DNA of 64,000 nucleotides from JANYJA01 sp038229055 (GTDB lineage Bacteria; Acidobacteriota; Terriglobia; Bryobacterales; Bryobacteraceae), in the NCBI GenBank assembly GCA_038229055.1, contig JBBROU010000006.1, positions 1 to 64,000 on the forward strand, written 5' to 3'. The notes under the pieces were generated by a model that was not told the origin of the DNA, searched no databases, and was given only the letters and a program-made list of their open reading frames with translations. Made by a program: the position numbers and the translations under genes. Shown piece after piece: positions 45,384 to 53,685 of the stretch (within the stretch, counting starts at the first letter, position 1; every line of letters begins with the position of its first letter).

Positions 45384-46550
45384 CTATGACCGGTGCACGT
45401 GAAAACCTTGATGGCGCGGATTCAACAGCGACGCCCGGCGAGAAAGCTCTTCGCTATCACGTGAATAGCCGGTAGCGGCCTTCACGGCTGCCGCCTTCGC
45501 GAACAGATGCGCATCGCGAACTCCCGACGCGAGTGCCCGGTCCATCATCGCGTTCGCCTCGCCGAACTGCCGGTCCCGATACAGCGCCCATCCGAGCGCC
45601 GCTTCCGTGCCGAAGTTCTGCCGGAGTTCGAAATCCTTGTGCGCCCACTTGACCGCTTCAGATCCGTTTTCCCGAACATCGGAAAAAAAATCGACCAGAT
45701 GGTGATAGTAATGAACACCGCCCTGATCCGACGCTTCTAGAAACCCTGCCAGTGCCCTGTCAAACCAGCCGTCGGCTTCTTTTTCCTCGCCCATCGCGGC
45801 AAGAAGCTCCCCAAAAGCCTGCTGAAGTTCTGGCTTGGGTGTTTCGTTAAGCACGTGTTGGTAGAGCTCAACCGCCGCGTCGTATTTGCCCTCAACGCCG
45901 AGTAACTCGGCCATATGGTCGTCCACCATCCAATAGCCGGAGTACGCCTCGGCGGCCTGCTGATAGTGCGCCGCCGCCTGCTCGTGACGCGCGCGCCGCA
46001 AGTCGAGCAGCCCTTTCTGCAGTTCCACCCAGGCGTATTCCCGCATCTCTTTTGCGGTGATCTCGTCTTGAGCTTCGGAGTAGATACGGTCGGCGTTCTC
46101 GGTCTCCCCGAACTTCGATTCCCAGTAAGCCAGTCGCGCCAGATTGTCCCAGGTGCGATCTTCCCTGATTAGCTCTTCTAAGTTCTTCTTAGCCTCCTGG
46201 TAGCGCCCTTCCTGAAGATGTATGTCGGTCCAGAGCACACGCGCCGGATAGCTCTCCGCGAGCCCTGGAGCCATTTCGAGCGCCCGCTTCGTGCCGGTCA
46301 GGCGATGAACTTTCATGTCTAGATTCGCTTTTATCAGGCAAAGATCGGGCCACGGTCCGATCCGTTCAAGCGCGTCCGCGATGGCCCGCTCCGCGGCGGT
46401 GAATTCGTCCGGCCTCCCCGTCAGCGCAGCGCGTTGATAAATCCTGTAGGCGCGTCGCGTGACCTGCTCTGTGTCGGACGGATTCGCGAGCTCCGCGAGA
46501 TCCCGCTCGATCTTCTCTAAATCTTTCCGATAGTCCGTCAACTTGGCCAC
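45384..46550 (-). CDS. Cytoplasmic TPR repeat protein
   Basis: 388 residues from GTG 46550, which follows the upstream TAG without a gap. There is no signal peptide. Helical repeats of TPR type run from about residue 60 to 375 (LARLAYWESKFGETENADRI, EQAAAHYQQAAEAYSGYW, AAVELYQHVLNETPKPELQQ, EAALGWALYRDRQFGEANAM). The first 50 residues are a charged helix. TPR arrays bind peptides, so a scaffold for the neighbouring DUF4331-like, hydrolase or subtilase proteins is plausible. It is the fourth intact gene of the leaderless set in this minus-strand block. Confidence 0.78.
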   Translation of the reverse strand: MAKLTDYRKDLEKIERDLAELANPSDTEQVTRRAYRIYQRAALTGRPDEFTAAERAIADALERIGPWPDLCLIKANLDMKVHRLTGTKRALEMAPGLAESYPARVLWTDIHLQEGRYQEAKKNLEELIREDRTWDNLARLAYWESKFGETENADRIYSEAQDEITAKEMREYAWVELQKGLLDLRRARHEQAAAHYQQAAEAYSGYWMVDDHMAELLGVEGKYDAAVELYQHVLNETPKPELQQAFGELLAAMGEEKEADGWFDRALAGFLEASDQGGVHYYHHLVDFFSDVRENGSEAVKWAHKDFELRQNFGTEAALGWALYRDRQFGEANAMMDRALASGVRDAHLFAKAAAVKAATGYSRDSEELSRRASLLNPRHQGFHVHRS

Positions 46551-48116
46551 CTACCAGGGCTCGGCGAGATAGGGGAAATGGTCTAGAAACTCCTTGTCGT
46601 TCCTTAGAGGATTGGGCGGAGTCTTCGGCACGATCGGCGCGCTTGCCCAGAGCGCCGGATCGCCCAGCGTTTCGACATGGTATTTCTTGCCATTTAACTC
46701 GGCATCCATATCGAGGAACAGCGCCAGGAACCGCGTGGCAACCTGATCCTCGGGCCGCCGTCCGAACGGCCACGTCCCTGTCGTATCCATATCGATGGCG
46801 CATACATTCGGCACGAATATCTCGAATGGCCGCCGCAGCGGGATATCCATTCCCTTCGGATTCCAGGAATCGTCCGGCATGTTCAGTTTCTGAAAAAGTG
46901 TTTTTCTGGTCCTCGGAAAAGCCTCCACGGCTAGCGCGTATGTCTTGTGGACCGAAACTGGCGAGTTGTCATGATCGAACGACGTCTTCAAACCGAGCGC
47001 GGTAATCGACGGTCCAAACCCCCAACCGAGGTGAGCCAGCCGTTTGATGAAGTGCGGCGCCAGCCAGAAGTTATTAGCCCCAAGCTGACGGTTGTCTTCC
47101 CGTTCGCTCAAGGCGGCGTCGGCAAATGGCAATCCATCGGTGTCGACCAGCTTGTACCTCTTCAGTTGCTCGTCGGACTCGGACCCATCGAGCAGTGCCC
47201 TCGGGTGCTGATGCCAGAAAGGCTCATCCGGAATGGCCTCCACTTTATGCGCCGCTTTGAGCACCCAGCTTTCACCCCACGTATTCACGATGCGATTTTT
47301 CTGTCCGTCTGGCGTAATGAACGCAAGCGGAATCTCAAAGATCAGCGCATTGCAGTTTTTTCCGGCGCGCGCATCTTCTCCGTCGTAGACGAACCTGTAG
47401 TTGCCGTTCTCGTCTTTCTTGAACTTATTCCCCGTCCATGTCCACGGCCCTGGCGGCATATCCTTCTTCATCGTCTTGCCCCATTTGGGCGTCGCGGGGT
47501 CGAAGTTGAAGAGATCGTTTCCTTCCAGCTCGATCAGCGTCTTGGGAATCGGTAACTCCCGCGCTTCCGTCATCGAATGTGGAACATGGTAAAACTGCGG
47601 AGCGTAATTGATGGATCGGAAAAAGCCTGGCAGGTCGTTGAAAAAGCCCTCCTCCCGTCCGCCAATAAATGCTTGAATCGCGTGGCCATTCGGGGTGTTG
47701 ACCGTCTCGACTTTATTGGTCGCGATGCTGACGTTGAAGTCACCCCCTGGGAAACGTAGGAACGATAAGTGCGCGCGTCCGCCCGCATCCACCGTGACGC
47801 GAATCTCGGCAGCCTTGAAAATACCGAGGTATTTTTCCTTTACTGCGCTGAAATACTTCAAAAGAGTGTCAAGACTCTGGTCCTCGGTTCCCGGCCATGA
47901 GGCGCGGGGCGCCGCGACCATCTGCACTCGATAAAGCATGTCGCTGTCGAAAATCCCTGTCTCGGGAACCGTCGCCATGGTGAGGGCGATAACGGCCTTC
48001 TCGCCCCCGGCCGTATCGGCCGAAGGGAATCCGAACAGATCGTACAAATCCGCCGCGCTTACATCAATGTCGGAAAAAGCTGAATTTACCGCATTTGGGT
48101 CATTATGATCTGCCAC
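46551..48116 (-). CDS. DUF4331-like protein
   Basis: 521 residues from GTG 48116 with GAGGAG 8 bases upstream. It opens VSAADLYDLFGFPSADTAGG and continues KAVIALTMATVPETGIFDSD and MLYRVQM, the layout of DUF4331 proteins, which begin with a conserved aspartate-rich stretch and a long beta-rich fold. Most DUF4331 proteins I know are exported; this one has no leader. Later recognisable elements are GPWTWTGNKFKKDENGNYRF and NIWDTTGTWPFGRRPEDQVA-like text near the end. Function unknown. It is directly followed by the TPR gene and preceded by the hydrolase gene after a 110-bp gap, which holds nothing I recognise. Confidence 0.55.
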   Translation of the reverse strand: MADHNDPNAVNSAFSDIDVSAADLYDLFGFPSADTAGGEKAVIALTMATVPETGIFDSDMLYRVQMVAAPRASWPGTEDQSLDTLLKYFSAVKEKYLGIFKAAEIRVTVDAGGRAHLSFLRFPGGDFNVSIATNKVETVNTPNGHAIQAFIGGREEGFFNDLPGFFRSINYAPQFYHVPHSMTEARELPIPKTLIELEGNDLFNFDPATPKWGKTMKKDMPPGPWTWTGNKFKKDENGNYRFVYDGEDARAGKNCNALIFEIPLAFITPDGQKNRIVNTWGESWVLKAAHKVEAIPDEPFWHQHPRALLDGSESDEQLKRYKLVDTDGLPFADAALSEREDNRQLGANNFWLAPHFIKRLAHLGWGFGPSITALGLKTSFDHDNSPVSVHKTYALAVEAFPRTRKTLFQKLNMPDDSWNPKGMDIPLRRPFEIFVPNVCAIDMDTTGTWPFGRRPEDQVATRFLALFLDMDAELNGKKYHVETLGDPALWASAPIVPKTPPNPLRNDKEFLDHFPYLAEPW

Positions 48117-48226
48117 TAAGAATACTCCTCGTCAGCATTAGATTCTTTACGAGTCCGGTCTATTCCGTCAAGAGAAATTTTTGCGCGGCGGCGAACTGCC
48201 GCGCCTCACCGGAATAAGCGGCGTGT

Positions 48227-49645
48227 TTAAGCCGGTGCGCTTCGAGATTGCTGGTGCGCCTCTGCGCCGGTTGCCGCGATTACCGATGCACACGCATAGG
48301 CGACATGTGCGTTGGTGACATCGCTGTGATTTGTGATCAGCCCTCCCGACCCATCGAGACACGTAACAATGCCGGCCTGAAACTTGTATGGCTCGCCGGC
48401 CGCGGCGGCGCTTTTCAACGGCAAGGAAACAGATTCAGTGGTTTTCTGAGCCCCGTTGCGCCCGATGCCGCCGAACGGATCGTCGGCATCGCCGATCGCT
48501 TTGACGTTATCGCCGGCGAGCCGCGATGCAACCGCGTAAATGGTCCCCACCACCGTGTCCTGGAACGAGAACGTTTCGATCAGCGGACCTTTCACCACTT
48601 GACGGGTGATCACATCGCGGAAAAATCCGGGAGTGCCCTGGCCGTTGTTGCCGCTGAAGCCATAGTGCGAAAAAGCAGCCTCCAATAATGCCAAGGAGTC
48701 CGGCTGAACCATCGTTCCCTGTGAAAGCGATTTGGCGCACGCCGCCATCAGCCGCCCGCCCAAGCTGTGTCCGATGAGATGAATCCTGAGGTTCGGTGTG
48801 GACGCCTTCAGATCGCGCACACACTGGGCTACTCCCGCGCCACCAACTACTCCCGACCGGTTCTTCATGACATACCAGGTCGTCGCATTGAGAAACTGGC
48901 CTACCCTGCCGAAGATCGATCCCAAGAAGGAACCAATCGACAGCACTCCACCTTCGCCTCCCCCATCAGTGGTGAAGTCGTCGACAGCGGTTACTCCGCC
49001 ACTAGAGTCACTGCCCGACGCACCACGTTGTGTCGGAAGAAAGATGGGAGCCGCGAGCTTGTCGAGTAAATCCGAACCGCGTACGTTCCGAATCTCATCG
49101 ATTCCCTCCGTCTCATCCAGTTCGCTGCCGTTCAGAAGATGGAGCACCAAGTTGACGAAGTTGTCCTGTGCCGCGCGATTACCATCGATGCTGGGCAGGA
49201 GCGCTATCGCCTGATCCAACTCACCGCTGTGTTCCGGGCACAGCGTTTTGAGCGCGTTCAACTGCAGCAAGCTCTGGCGCAGTGGCGTAGCATTCACGTC
49301 GTCATCGACGGACTGCACGGAACCGCTGTCCGTTCCAAAACTTTTGTCCGTCGCAAAAGTTTCTTTGAAAGTCTTCGAAGGCCAATAGACGCCCGCAACT
49401 ACATACCTCCGCGTCGCCGTTTGCTGAAATTCCGGGAGCTCGAGTTGCTGGTGAAGGTTTTGGAGCAGCGCGGTATACAACGCGGTCGCGTCATTCTCAT
49501 CGTTCCGAAATCCATGCGCCAGAAAGATAGCGTCGGTTGCCGCCGCGGCGTGCTCCTTCAAATCGTCTAACTGAGCCGTGTCAATCAGTGTGCCCGACTC
49601 ATCGAAGTTCAGGGGGAAGAAATCGAATCCGCCTTTGGATAGCAT
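48227..49645 (-). CDS. Lipase-like alpha/beta hydrolase without signal peptide
   Basis: 472 residues from ATG 49645, preferred over the in-frame TTG at 49669 because GGAGG (49657-49661) lies between the two. AIFLAHGFRNDENDATALYT is the first strand and oxyanion region; LRIHLIGHSLGGRLMAA contains the GxSxG nucleophile elbow. A long insert near residues 120-260 contains a glycine-rich segment (GGVTAVDDFTTDGGGEGG). The aspartate and histidine of the triad lie in the C-terminal third (SFQDTVVG, LITNHSDVTNAHVAYA). Substrate unknown. It follows the subtilase gene by 6-30 bp depending on the start. Confidence 0.68.
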   Translation of the reverse strand: MLSKGGFDFFPLNFDESGTLIDTAQLDDLKEHAAAATDAIFLAHGFRNDENDATALYTALLQNLHQQLELPEFQQTATRRYVVAGVYWPSKTFKETFATDKSFGTDSGSVQSVDDDVNATPLRQSLLQLNALKTLCPEHSGELDQAIALLPSIDGNRAAQDNFVNLVLHLLNGSELDETEGIDEIRNVRGSDLLDKLAAPIFLPTQRGASGSDSSGGVTAVDDFTTDGGGEGGVLSIGSFLGSIFGRVGQFLNATTWYVMKNRSGVVGGAGVAQCVRDLKASTPNLRIHLIGHSLGGRLMAACAKSLSQGTMVQPDSLALLEAAFSHYGFSGNNGQGTPGFFRDVITRQVVKGPLIETFSFQDTVVGTIYAVASRLAGDNVKAIGDADDPFGGIGRNGAQKTTESVSLPLKSAAAAGEPYKFQAGIVTCLDGSGGLITNHSDVTNAHVAYACASVIAATGAEAHQQSRSAPA

Positions 49646-49675
49646 CTTATATACATCCTCCGTCCACAAGCCAGT

Positions 49676-51328
49676 TCAAACGGCTTGCAGTACTTTCATC
49701 AAATCCAACAATCCAGCACCTTGAAACCGCCGGTCGCGGCCCAGATCGATCGAGTTACCGACAAATAGCTCTTTCGCCCGCTCCGGCTCACCTATGAATT
49801 CACCGCGAACCGAAAGGAAAGCTGCAATCGCGCCGGATACGTGCGGCGCCGCCATGCTGGTTCCGCTTTGCTCACAATACAGCACCTCGGGAAGATTGGT
49901 ATCGGTAGTTCCGCCGGTGCCCGCGTATTTTGCCTTTTCCAGACCGGCCGCGCACGAGATAATGCGTTCCCCGGGAGCTAACAAGTCCGGTTTCGGACGG
50001 CCATCGCCAGTGGGCCCCCGCGAGGAGAAGTAGGAGACTCCATACAGGTGCGGCATCTCCCGGTGCGTGGAACCGACTGTCACCGCCAGTTCCGCGTTTC
50101 CCGGGTCGGTGATGCTCAGATCGTTATATCGCGACTGCACGCTCCCGTTTGCCGCCACAAAAGAAGAGTATCCGCCGTTTCCCGCCGATACCACCACCGC
50201 CACTCCGCTGCGCACGAGCCTATTGATCTCGACGCAAATCGGACTCTGTCCGCAAGCGAACCACCGCGGATTGAAATCGTATCCCAGACTCAGGTTAGCT
50301 CCGTGAATCAGCAACCGTTTCCCGTTCTGGTTCCAGGTCTGGATCTGGTCGATGGCCATGAGAACCCAGCTCACCTTGCCTTGTCCGGCAATCTGCTGCA
50401 CATCACCGGAACCCGAAACGTCGGCGATCACTTTCAGGCTGACAAGCTTGGTTTTCGGGGCGACTCCGGATATAACCCGTAACGGCTCCCCTCGTTGCGG
50501 GACCGACTTGTCCGTTAATCCGTCCCGAAGCTCAGTGCCCACAACCTTCTCGCCATCCGGGTTCGGCGATTCCCAATATCCCGCGATGATTCCCGCCACA
50601 TGGCTGCCATGCCCGAATCGATCCAGCAATGCCGTGGCATCCGATTTCGCCGGATCCGAGGAGGCCGCTGCCCTCCCATCCGGAGTAAAGTCGCGGTGAA
50701 CCAGCGGGAGCGGCAGGTCCAGCGCATTGTATGGGCCGAACTGGGAGTTCGTGCCCTTGAAATGCGGATGATCGCCCTGAATCCCCGAATCGAACACGGC
50801 CCACACGATGCCGTCTCCACGCGCCTGGAAAGCGCGTTGTGCCGCATCCGCTTTCACGGTAATTAAGGATCGCGTAAGTGTCGTGCTGATGTCCGTATCT
50901 TCCCAGATTCGGTACACCACGGTCCCTGTTCGGCCGTATTTCTCAGTGAGTTCACGCGCTTCCGTCGCCAGCTCCAGAATCTGTTCCGCCGTAAGGCACG
51001 CGAACAGGTAATTGGAGAGCGGGAAGTACCTGACTTCCCAGGCATCCGCCCGCTTTTTGACAGATTCCATCGCCGCGGCGATGCCACCCTTGAACGACTC
51101 GTTCAGGGAAATGATGACGTCGAACTTCTTGGCCGGATCCTTATTTCCAACCGCTTTCGCTACTTCCGACAGCAGTGGCTCCGTGATGATGGAGCGCATC
51201 ATGTCGAGCCTGATTTCCTGCCGTTGACGCGGTTGCCCGGCTTCAGCCCGGGCTCCTTCGCGAGTAGTTGTTTCGCGGTGCTCTTCCGCCGCCGCTGGTG
51301 TCGGCAGATCGGGCGGTGGGGGATTCAT
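49676..51328 (-). CDS. Subtilisin-like serine protease (S8) without signal peptide
   Basis: 550 residues. The catalytic triad is complete: WAVFDSGIQGDH (Asp), GHGSHVAGIIAG (His) and SGTSMAAPHVSGAIAAF (Ser), with SAGNGGYSS giving the oxyanion asparagine. About 170 residues precede the catalytic Asp; the first 40 are proline- and charge-rich and the rest (DVIISLNESFKGGIAAAMES) looks like a pro-domain. No leader is visible, so the enzyme may be intracellular or exported by another route. GGAGG lies 8 bases before ATG 51328, and the ATG overlaps the stop of the broken TPR gene in ATGA. Confidence 0.88.
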   Translation of the reverse strand: MNPPPPDLPTPAAAEEHRETTTREGARAEAGQPRQRQEIRLDMMRSIITEPLLSEVAKAVGNKDPAKKFDVIISLNESFKGGIAAAMESVKKRADAWEVRYFPLSNYLFACLTAEQILELATEARELTEKYGRTGTVVYRIWEDTDISTTLTRSLITVKADAAQRAFQARGDGIVWAVFDSGIQGDHPHFKGTNSQFGPYNALDLPLPLVHRDFTPDGRAAASSDPAKSDATALLDRFGHGSHVAGIIAGYWESPNPDGEKVVGTELRDGLTDKSVPQRGEPLRVISGVAPKTKLVSLKVIADVSGSGDVQQIAGQGKVSWVLMAIDQIQTWNQNGKRLLIHGANLSLGYDFNPRWFACGQSPICVEINRLVRSGVAVVVSAGNGGYSSFVAANGSVQSRYNDLSITDPGNAELAVTVGSTHREMPHLYGVSYFSSRGPTGDGRPKPDLLAPGERIISCAAGLEKAKYAGTGGTTDTNLPEVLYCEQSGTSMAAPHVSGAIAAFLSVRGEFIGEPERAKELFVGNSIDLGRDRRFQGAGLLDLMKVLQAV

Positions 51329-52178
51329 GTCACGCGCCTCCGTTGCACGCTTTTTACGTCGTCGGTAAAGACCGACAGCATATCAAAGAACCGTTCAGCG
51401 TTCTTCTTTGGGATGCCGGCCGCCTCGGCGAAAGCTTGGCGGCTGGCTTCGGTGTCGCCGCGGGCGTGCAGGATCTGCCCAAGAAGAACGAACGGTCCAG
51501 GTGTTTTAGGATCAAGACGGATCGCCCCTTCAGCGCACCCATAGCCTCCTCCGGCGCACCGCTCTGCTTCAGTGCGGTGCCGAGCAGATAGTAGGCCTCC
51601 GCGTAATTTGGTTTCGCCGCAATGGCCGCCCTCATTTCATGGATTGTCGCGGTGAACTCGCCTTCCTGCCAGTCCACAAGGCCCAGCGTGTAGTGGGCTT
51701 CGGCGAGCCGCGCGGCGCCCTTGAGGTCGCCACCCATTTTGGAGAGCGAGGCCGAACTGGTTCCAGGCTTTTGAATCGACATCGTGCAGACGTATTGCTG
51801 CCCGAAGCTCAGCGATGGCGTCGGCAAAGCGGCCACTATCCAGGAGTGCCGCACCGTAGCGATAGCGGTAGTCGAAAATCTCGGGAGCCAGTTGCGCCGC
51901 CTGGCCCAGCGGCCTAGTGATAGTGCGCCGCCGCGAAGCCGGGGTCGAGCACGAGAGCTTTGCGGAAGCGCTCGATCGCCTCGTGCGGCCACAGGAGCAC
52001 TGCCAGCAGAAACCCCATTTCGTCTTCGATGGCGGGCGTTGACTCAGTGTTGCGTGTAATATTCGCCAGCCGTTCGAGCGCCGTGTTCGCGTCACCCTCT
52101 GCCAAGCTGCGCGTTGGCGGCAGCCGTCAAGACCAGGAGGAACAGCGTGAGCCTCAAGCGAGCGAACCCTCGGCTCAT
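51325..52178 (-). pseudogene. Exported TPR protein broken by four frameshifts
   Basis: Reading from ATG 52178 gives a good signal peptide (FLLVLTAAANAQ) that hits TGA after about 28 codons. The coding sense continues in other frames: AEGDANTALERLANITR (from about 52105), AAQLAPEIFDYRYRYGAAL (from about 51918), ARLAEAHYTLGLVDWQEGEF (from about 51745) and IRLDPKTPGPFVLLGQIL (from about 51540), ending FTDDVKSVQRRRVT at 51325. Together the pieces make one TPR protein of about 280 residues. Shifts lie near 52105, 51918, 51740 and 51535. The final stop overlaps the subtilase start as ATGA, so the gene once headed that operon. Four indels in one gene suggest decay, but assembly error is possible. 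Confidence 0.75.
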
Positions 52179-52249
52179 GTTAGATGATCGTGCCCAGTCG
52201 ACGCCACCCAAGCGGCCGCCAGACCAATTCAAAACATGAAATGTGCCTC

Positions 52250-52627
52250 TTAAATGACAACCAGTTGCAGACCGGGCCCTAGCCTGCGGAGATCATTGGA
52301 ATCGCTGGTAATCACCGCTTGCTCCGCGCGCTCCGCGCAAAGCGCGACATGGGCGTCCACGATGTCGGCCGTTCCGCTGTGTGCCAACAAGAGCCCCACA
52401 GCCGCAGCGCTCCGAGCATCCAGTGCAATTACGTCGGTGCAGGACTGTCGAATTAACCGCGAAAGGCGAACCTGCCTGGATGGATTTCGGATGGCCTGGG
52501 CCAGCGCTGTCGCCGGAATGGTTATACGCATTCCGCGTTCGATGGCGCGAGCCAGTAGTGTGATGACTCGCCGGTCGTTCCGATCGAGCGCGATCAGTCC
52601 ACCAGCATCGAAAGTGATTCTGCTCAC
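52250..52627 (-). CDS. PIN-domain toxin (VapC-like)
   Basis: 125 residues. The PIN fold is recognisable from FDAGGLIALD (first acidic residue), TADIVDAHVALCAE (third) and VITSDSNDL (fourth). The usual second acidic site reads ALAQAIRNP, with glutamine where most VapC proteins have glutamate; I recall that this replacement is common in this subfamily. VapC toxins cut tRNA or rRNA. It starts in ATGA overlap with the antitoxin gene, so the two are co-translated. Confidence 0.8.
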   Translation of the reverse strand: MSRITFDAGGLIALDRNDRRVITLLARAIERGMRITIPATALAQAIRNPSRQVRLSRLIRQSCTDVIALDARSAAAVGLLLAHSGTADIVDAHVALCAERAEQAVITSDSNDLRRLGPGLQLVVI

Positions 52628-52896
52628 GCAGCCCGCCCTTTCCTCGCATGCCGCTTGTTGGGCTTAGGAGAAAGAACCGAGTCGGCCCAAGTGCGCTCCT
52701 CTTTCGTCAAAGGACCACCAGTCTGCCGCAGTGCGTCTGCCAGCATCTCTCTCCATCCTTCCGCATCGAAAAGAGCAACTTCCACCGCATGTTTCACGAA
52801 TGCGGAGATATTTGCCGCCTGGCCGGTATCGACAAGCGCACGAATTCCTTCCACCTGATTGTCTTCAAGAGTAACGGTGATCTTGGTGGTCGCCAT
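52624..52896 (-). CDS. Ribbon-helix-helix-type antitoxin partner of the PIN toxin
   Basis: 90 residues from ATG 52896 (MATTKITVTLEDNQVEGIR). An in-frame ATG at 52908 would add four residues, and the frame stays open to 52965. The N-terminal strand and two helices match ribbon-helix-helix DNA-binding domains; the C-terminal half (TKEERTWADSVLSPK, then a basic tail) would wrap the toxin. Overlap ATGA with the toxin gene. Such antitoxins repress their own promoter, expected just upstream around 52900-52970, but I saw no clear operator. Confidence 0.75.
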   Translation of the reverse strand: MATTKITVTLEDNQVEGIRALVDTGQAANISAFVKHAVEVALFDAEGWREMLADALRQTGGPLTKEERTWADSVLSPKPNKRHARKGRAA

Positions 52897-52974
52897 ACCA
52901 AAAACCATACCATGTAAAGCCGCCCGACCCGTGAGTATTGACGCCGCCCTGGGTAAGAACGGCATCTTACTTTT

Positions 52975-53206
52975 ATGAAGACTGCCATCTCCTCCAAAGG
53001 CCAGCTCGTTTTGCCGGCGGAGTTACGGCAGATGGACCGTGTCGAACCGGGGCAAAGCGTTCGACGTCGAGCGTCTCGATCGTGGGGACTATCGTCTGGT
53101 CCGGCGCACGGCTCCGCTGAACGAGGGCGCCATCGACTGGCTGCTCGCCTGTCCGCGGAAGGACTTCTTCGTCCCCATCGATTCTGAGTCAACGGATATA
53201 TTATGA
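52975..53206 (+). pseudogene. AbrB/VapB-type antitoxin with one frameshift
   Basis: MKTAISSKGQLVLPAELRQM is the start of a swapped-hairpin AbrB antitoxin. After EPGQ the frame breaks; with one extra A removed at 53054-53056 it continues AFDVERLDRGDYRLVRR, EGAIDWLLACPRKDFFVP and ends STDIL at 53206. The two halves fit homologues I remember without gap. Its stop overlaps the ATG of the truncated vapC (53203), the normal VapBC layout. As written the antitoxin would be non-functional. Confidence 0.78.
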
Positions 53207-53292
53207 AGTACCTTGTCGACGCTAACGTTCTCAGCGAGCTGACGAAACCAATCCCCCCTCCGCGGGTTCATGGGGTGCTTACCGATTACTAG
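53203..53292 (+). pseudogene. vapC toxin, truncated after about 24 codons
   Basis: MKYLVDANVLSELTKP is a textbook start of a PIN toxin with its first acidic residue. After RVHG the sequence no longer resembles a PIN domain and a TAG follows at 53290-53292. The 3' portion of the gene is absent from the following 400 bp. The loss begins where the opposite-strand SEC-C reading frame ends, pointing to one deletion or recombination junction near 53268-53285. Confidence 0.75.
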
Positions 53293-53362
53293 CGCCGCAG
53301 CATTTCTTGTACTTCTTGCCGCTGCCGCATGGACAAGGACTATTGCGTTGGACCGATGCCAT
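53279..53362 (-). CDS. 27-codon SEC-C zinc-motif reading frame, probably a truncated gene
   Basis: ATG 53362 to TAA 53279 encodes 27 residues. They comprise a complete SEC-C zinc motif, PCPCGSGKKYKKCCG, with all four cysteines, and only four residues after it. SEC-C occurs at the C-terminus of SecA and in many small uncharacterised proteins, often at the N-terminus of a longer chain. GGAGG (53370-53374) stands 7 bases before the ATG, so it could be translated. The 3' end coincides with the vapC breakpoint, so a truncated gene is the simpler reading; a functional microprotein is not excluded. Too short for most gene callers. Confidence 0.55.
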   Translation of the reverse strand: MASVQRNSPCPCGSGKKYKKCCGASNR

Positions 53363-53369
53363 ACTCTAT

Positions 53370-53374
53370 CCTCC
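53370..53374 (-). promoter_or_regulatory. Strong ribosome binding site of the SEC-C reading frame
   Basis: GGAGG on the minus strand with a 7-base spacer to ATG 53362. It is the main reason to regard the 27-codon frame as once, or still, translated. Confidence 0.6.
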
Positions 53375-53685
53375 GATACCTGTGCTGAGAGCCAGATGCA
53401 AGGCGCGCCTTGCGACGTCATACGGTCGGTCTAACTCGGCCACTCCGGCAAAACCCAAAGAAAAGCAGACCTATTGGACTTGCTCACCACGCATTGACCT
53501 TGTCGCGTTACCCACCCACAAGAGCGTAGTGTCGCCGATTCGGAGACTGGTACTTCACGGATCAAGCACTAATCGCCATAATTGTCGGTCTTGGAGCGTC
53601 GCCACAGGAAGTTAGTAACCAAATGTCAATATGCCAGGGTGCTGCATAAAAGGCAGCTTCTCGATCATTCATCACCCAGATCGAG
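53375..53685. other. Intergenic stretch without recognisable gene
   Basis: About 310 bp between the SEC-C frame and the hpt stop. Short frames exist on both strands but none shows a motif, a ribosome site or repeat structure I can support. It probably holds debris from the rearrangement at 53268-53285 plus the hpt terminator region; I see no clear hairpin. Confidence 0.5.

Noticed and set aside
41000..52200. Reading the long minus-strand block as a phage or integrative element
   Set aside because: No integrase, transposase, structural phage gene or flanking repeat was seen; gene types are metabolic or hydrolytic.
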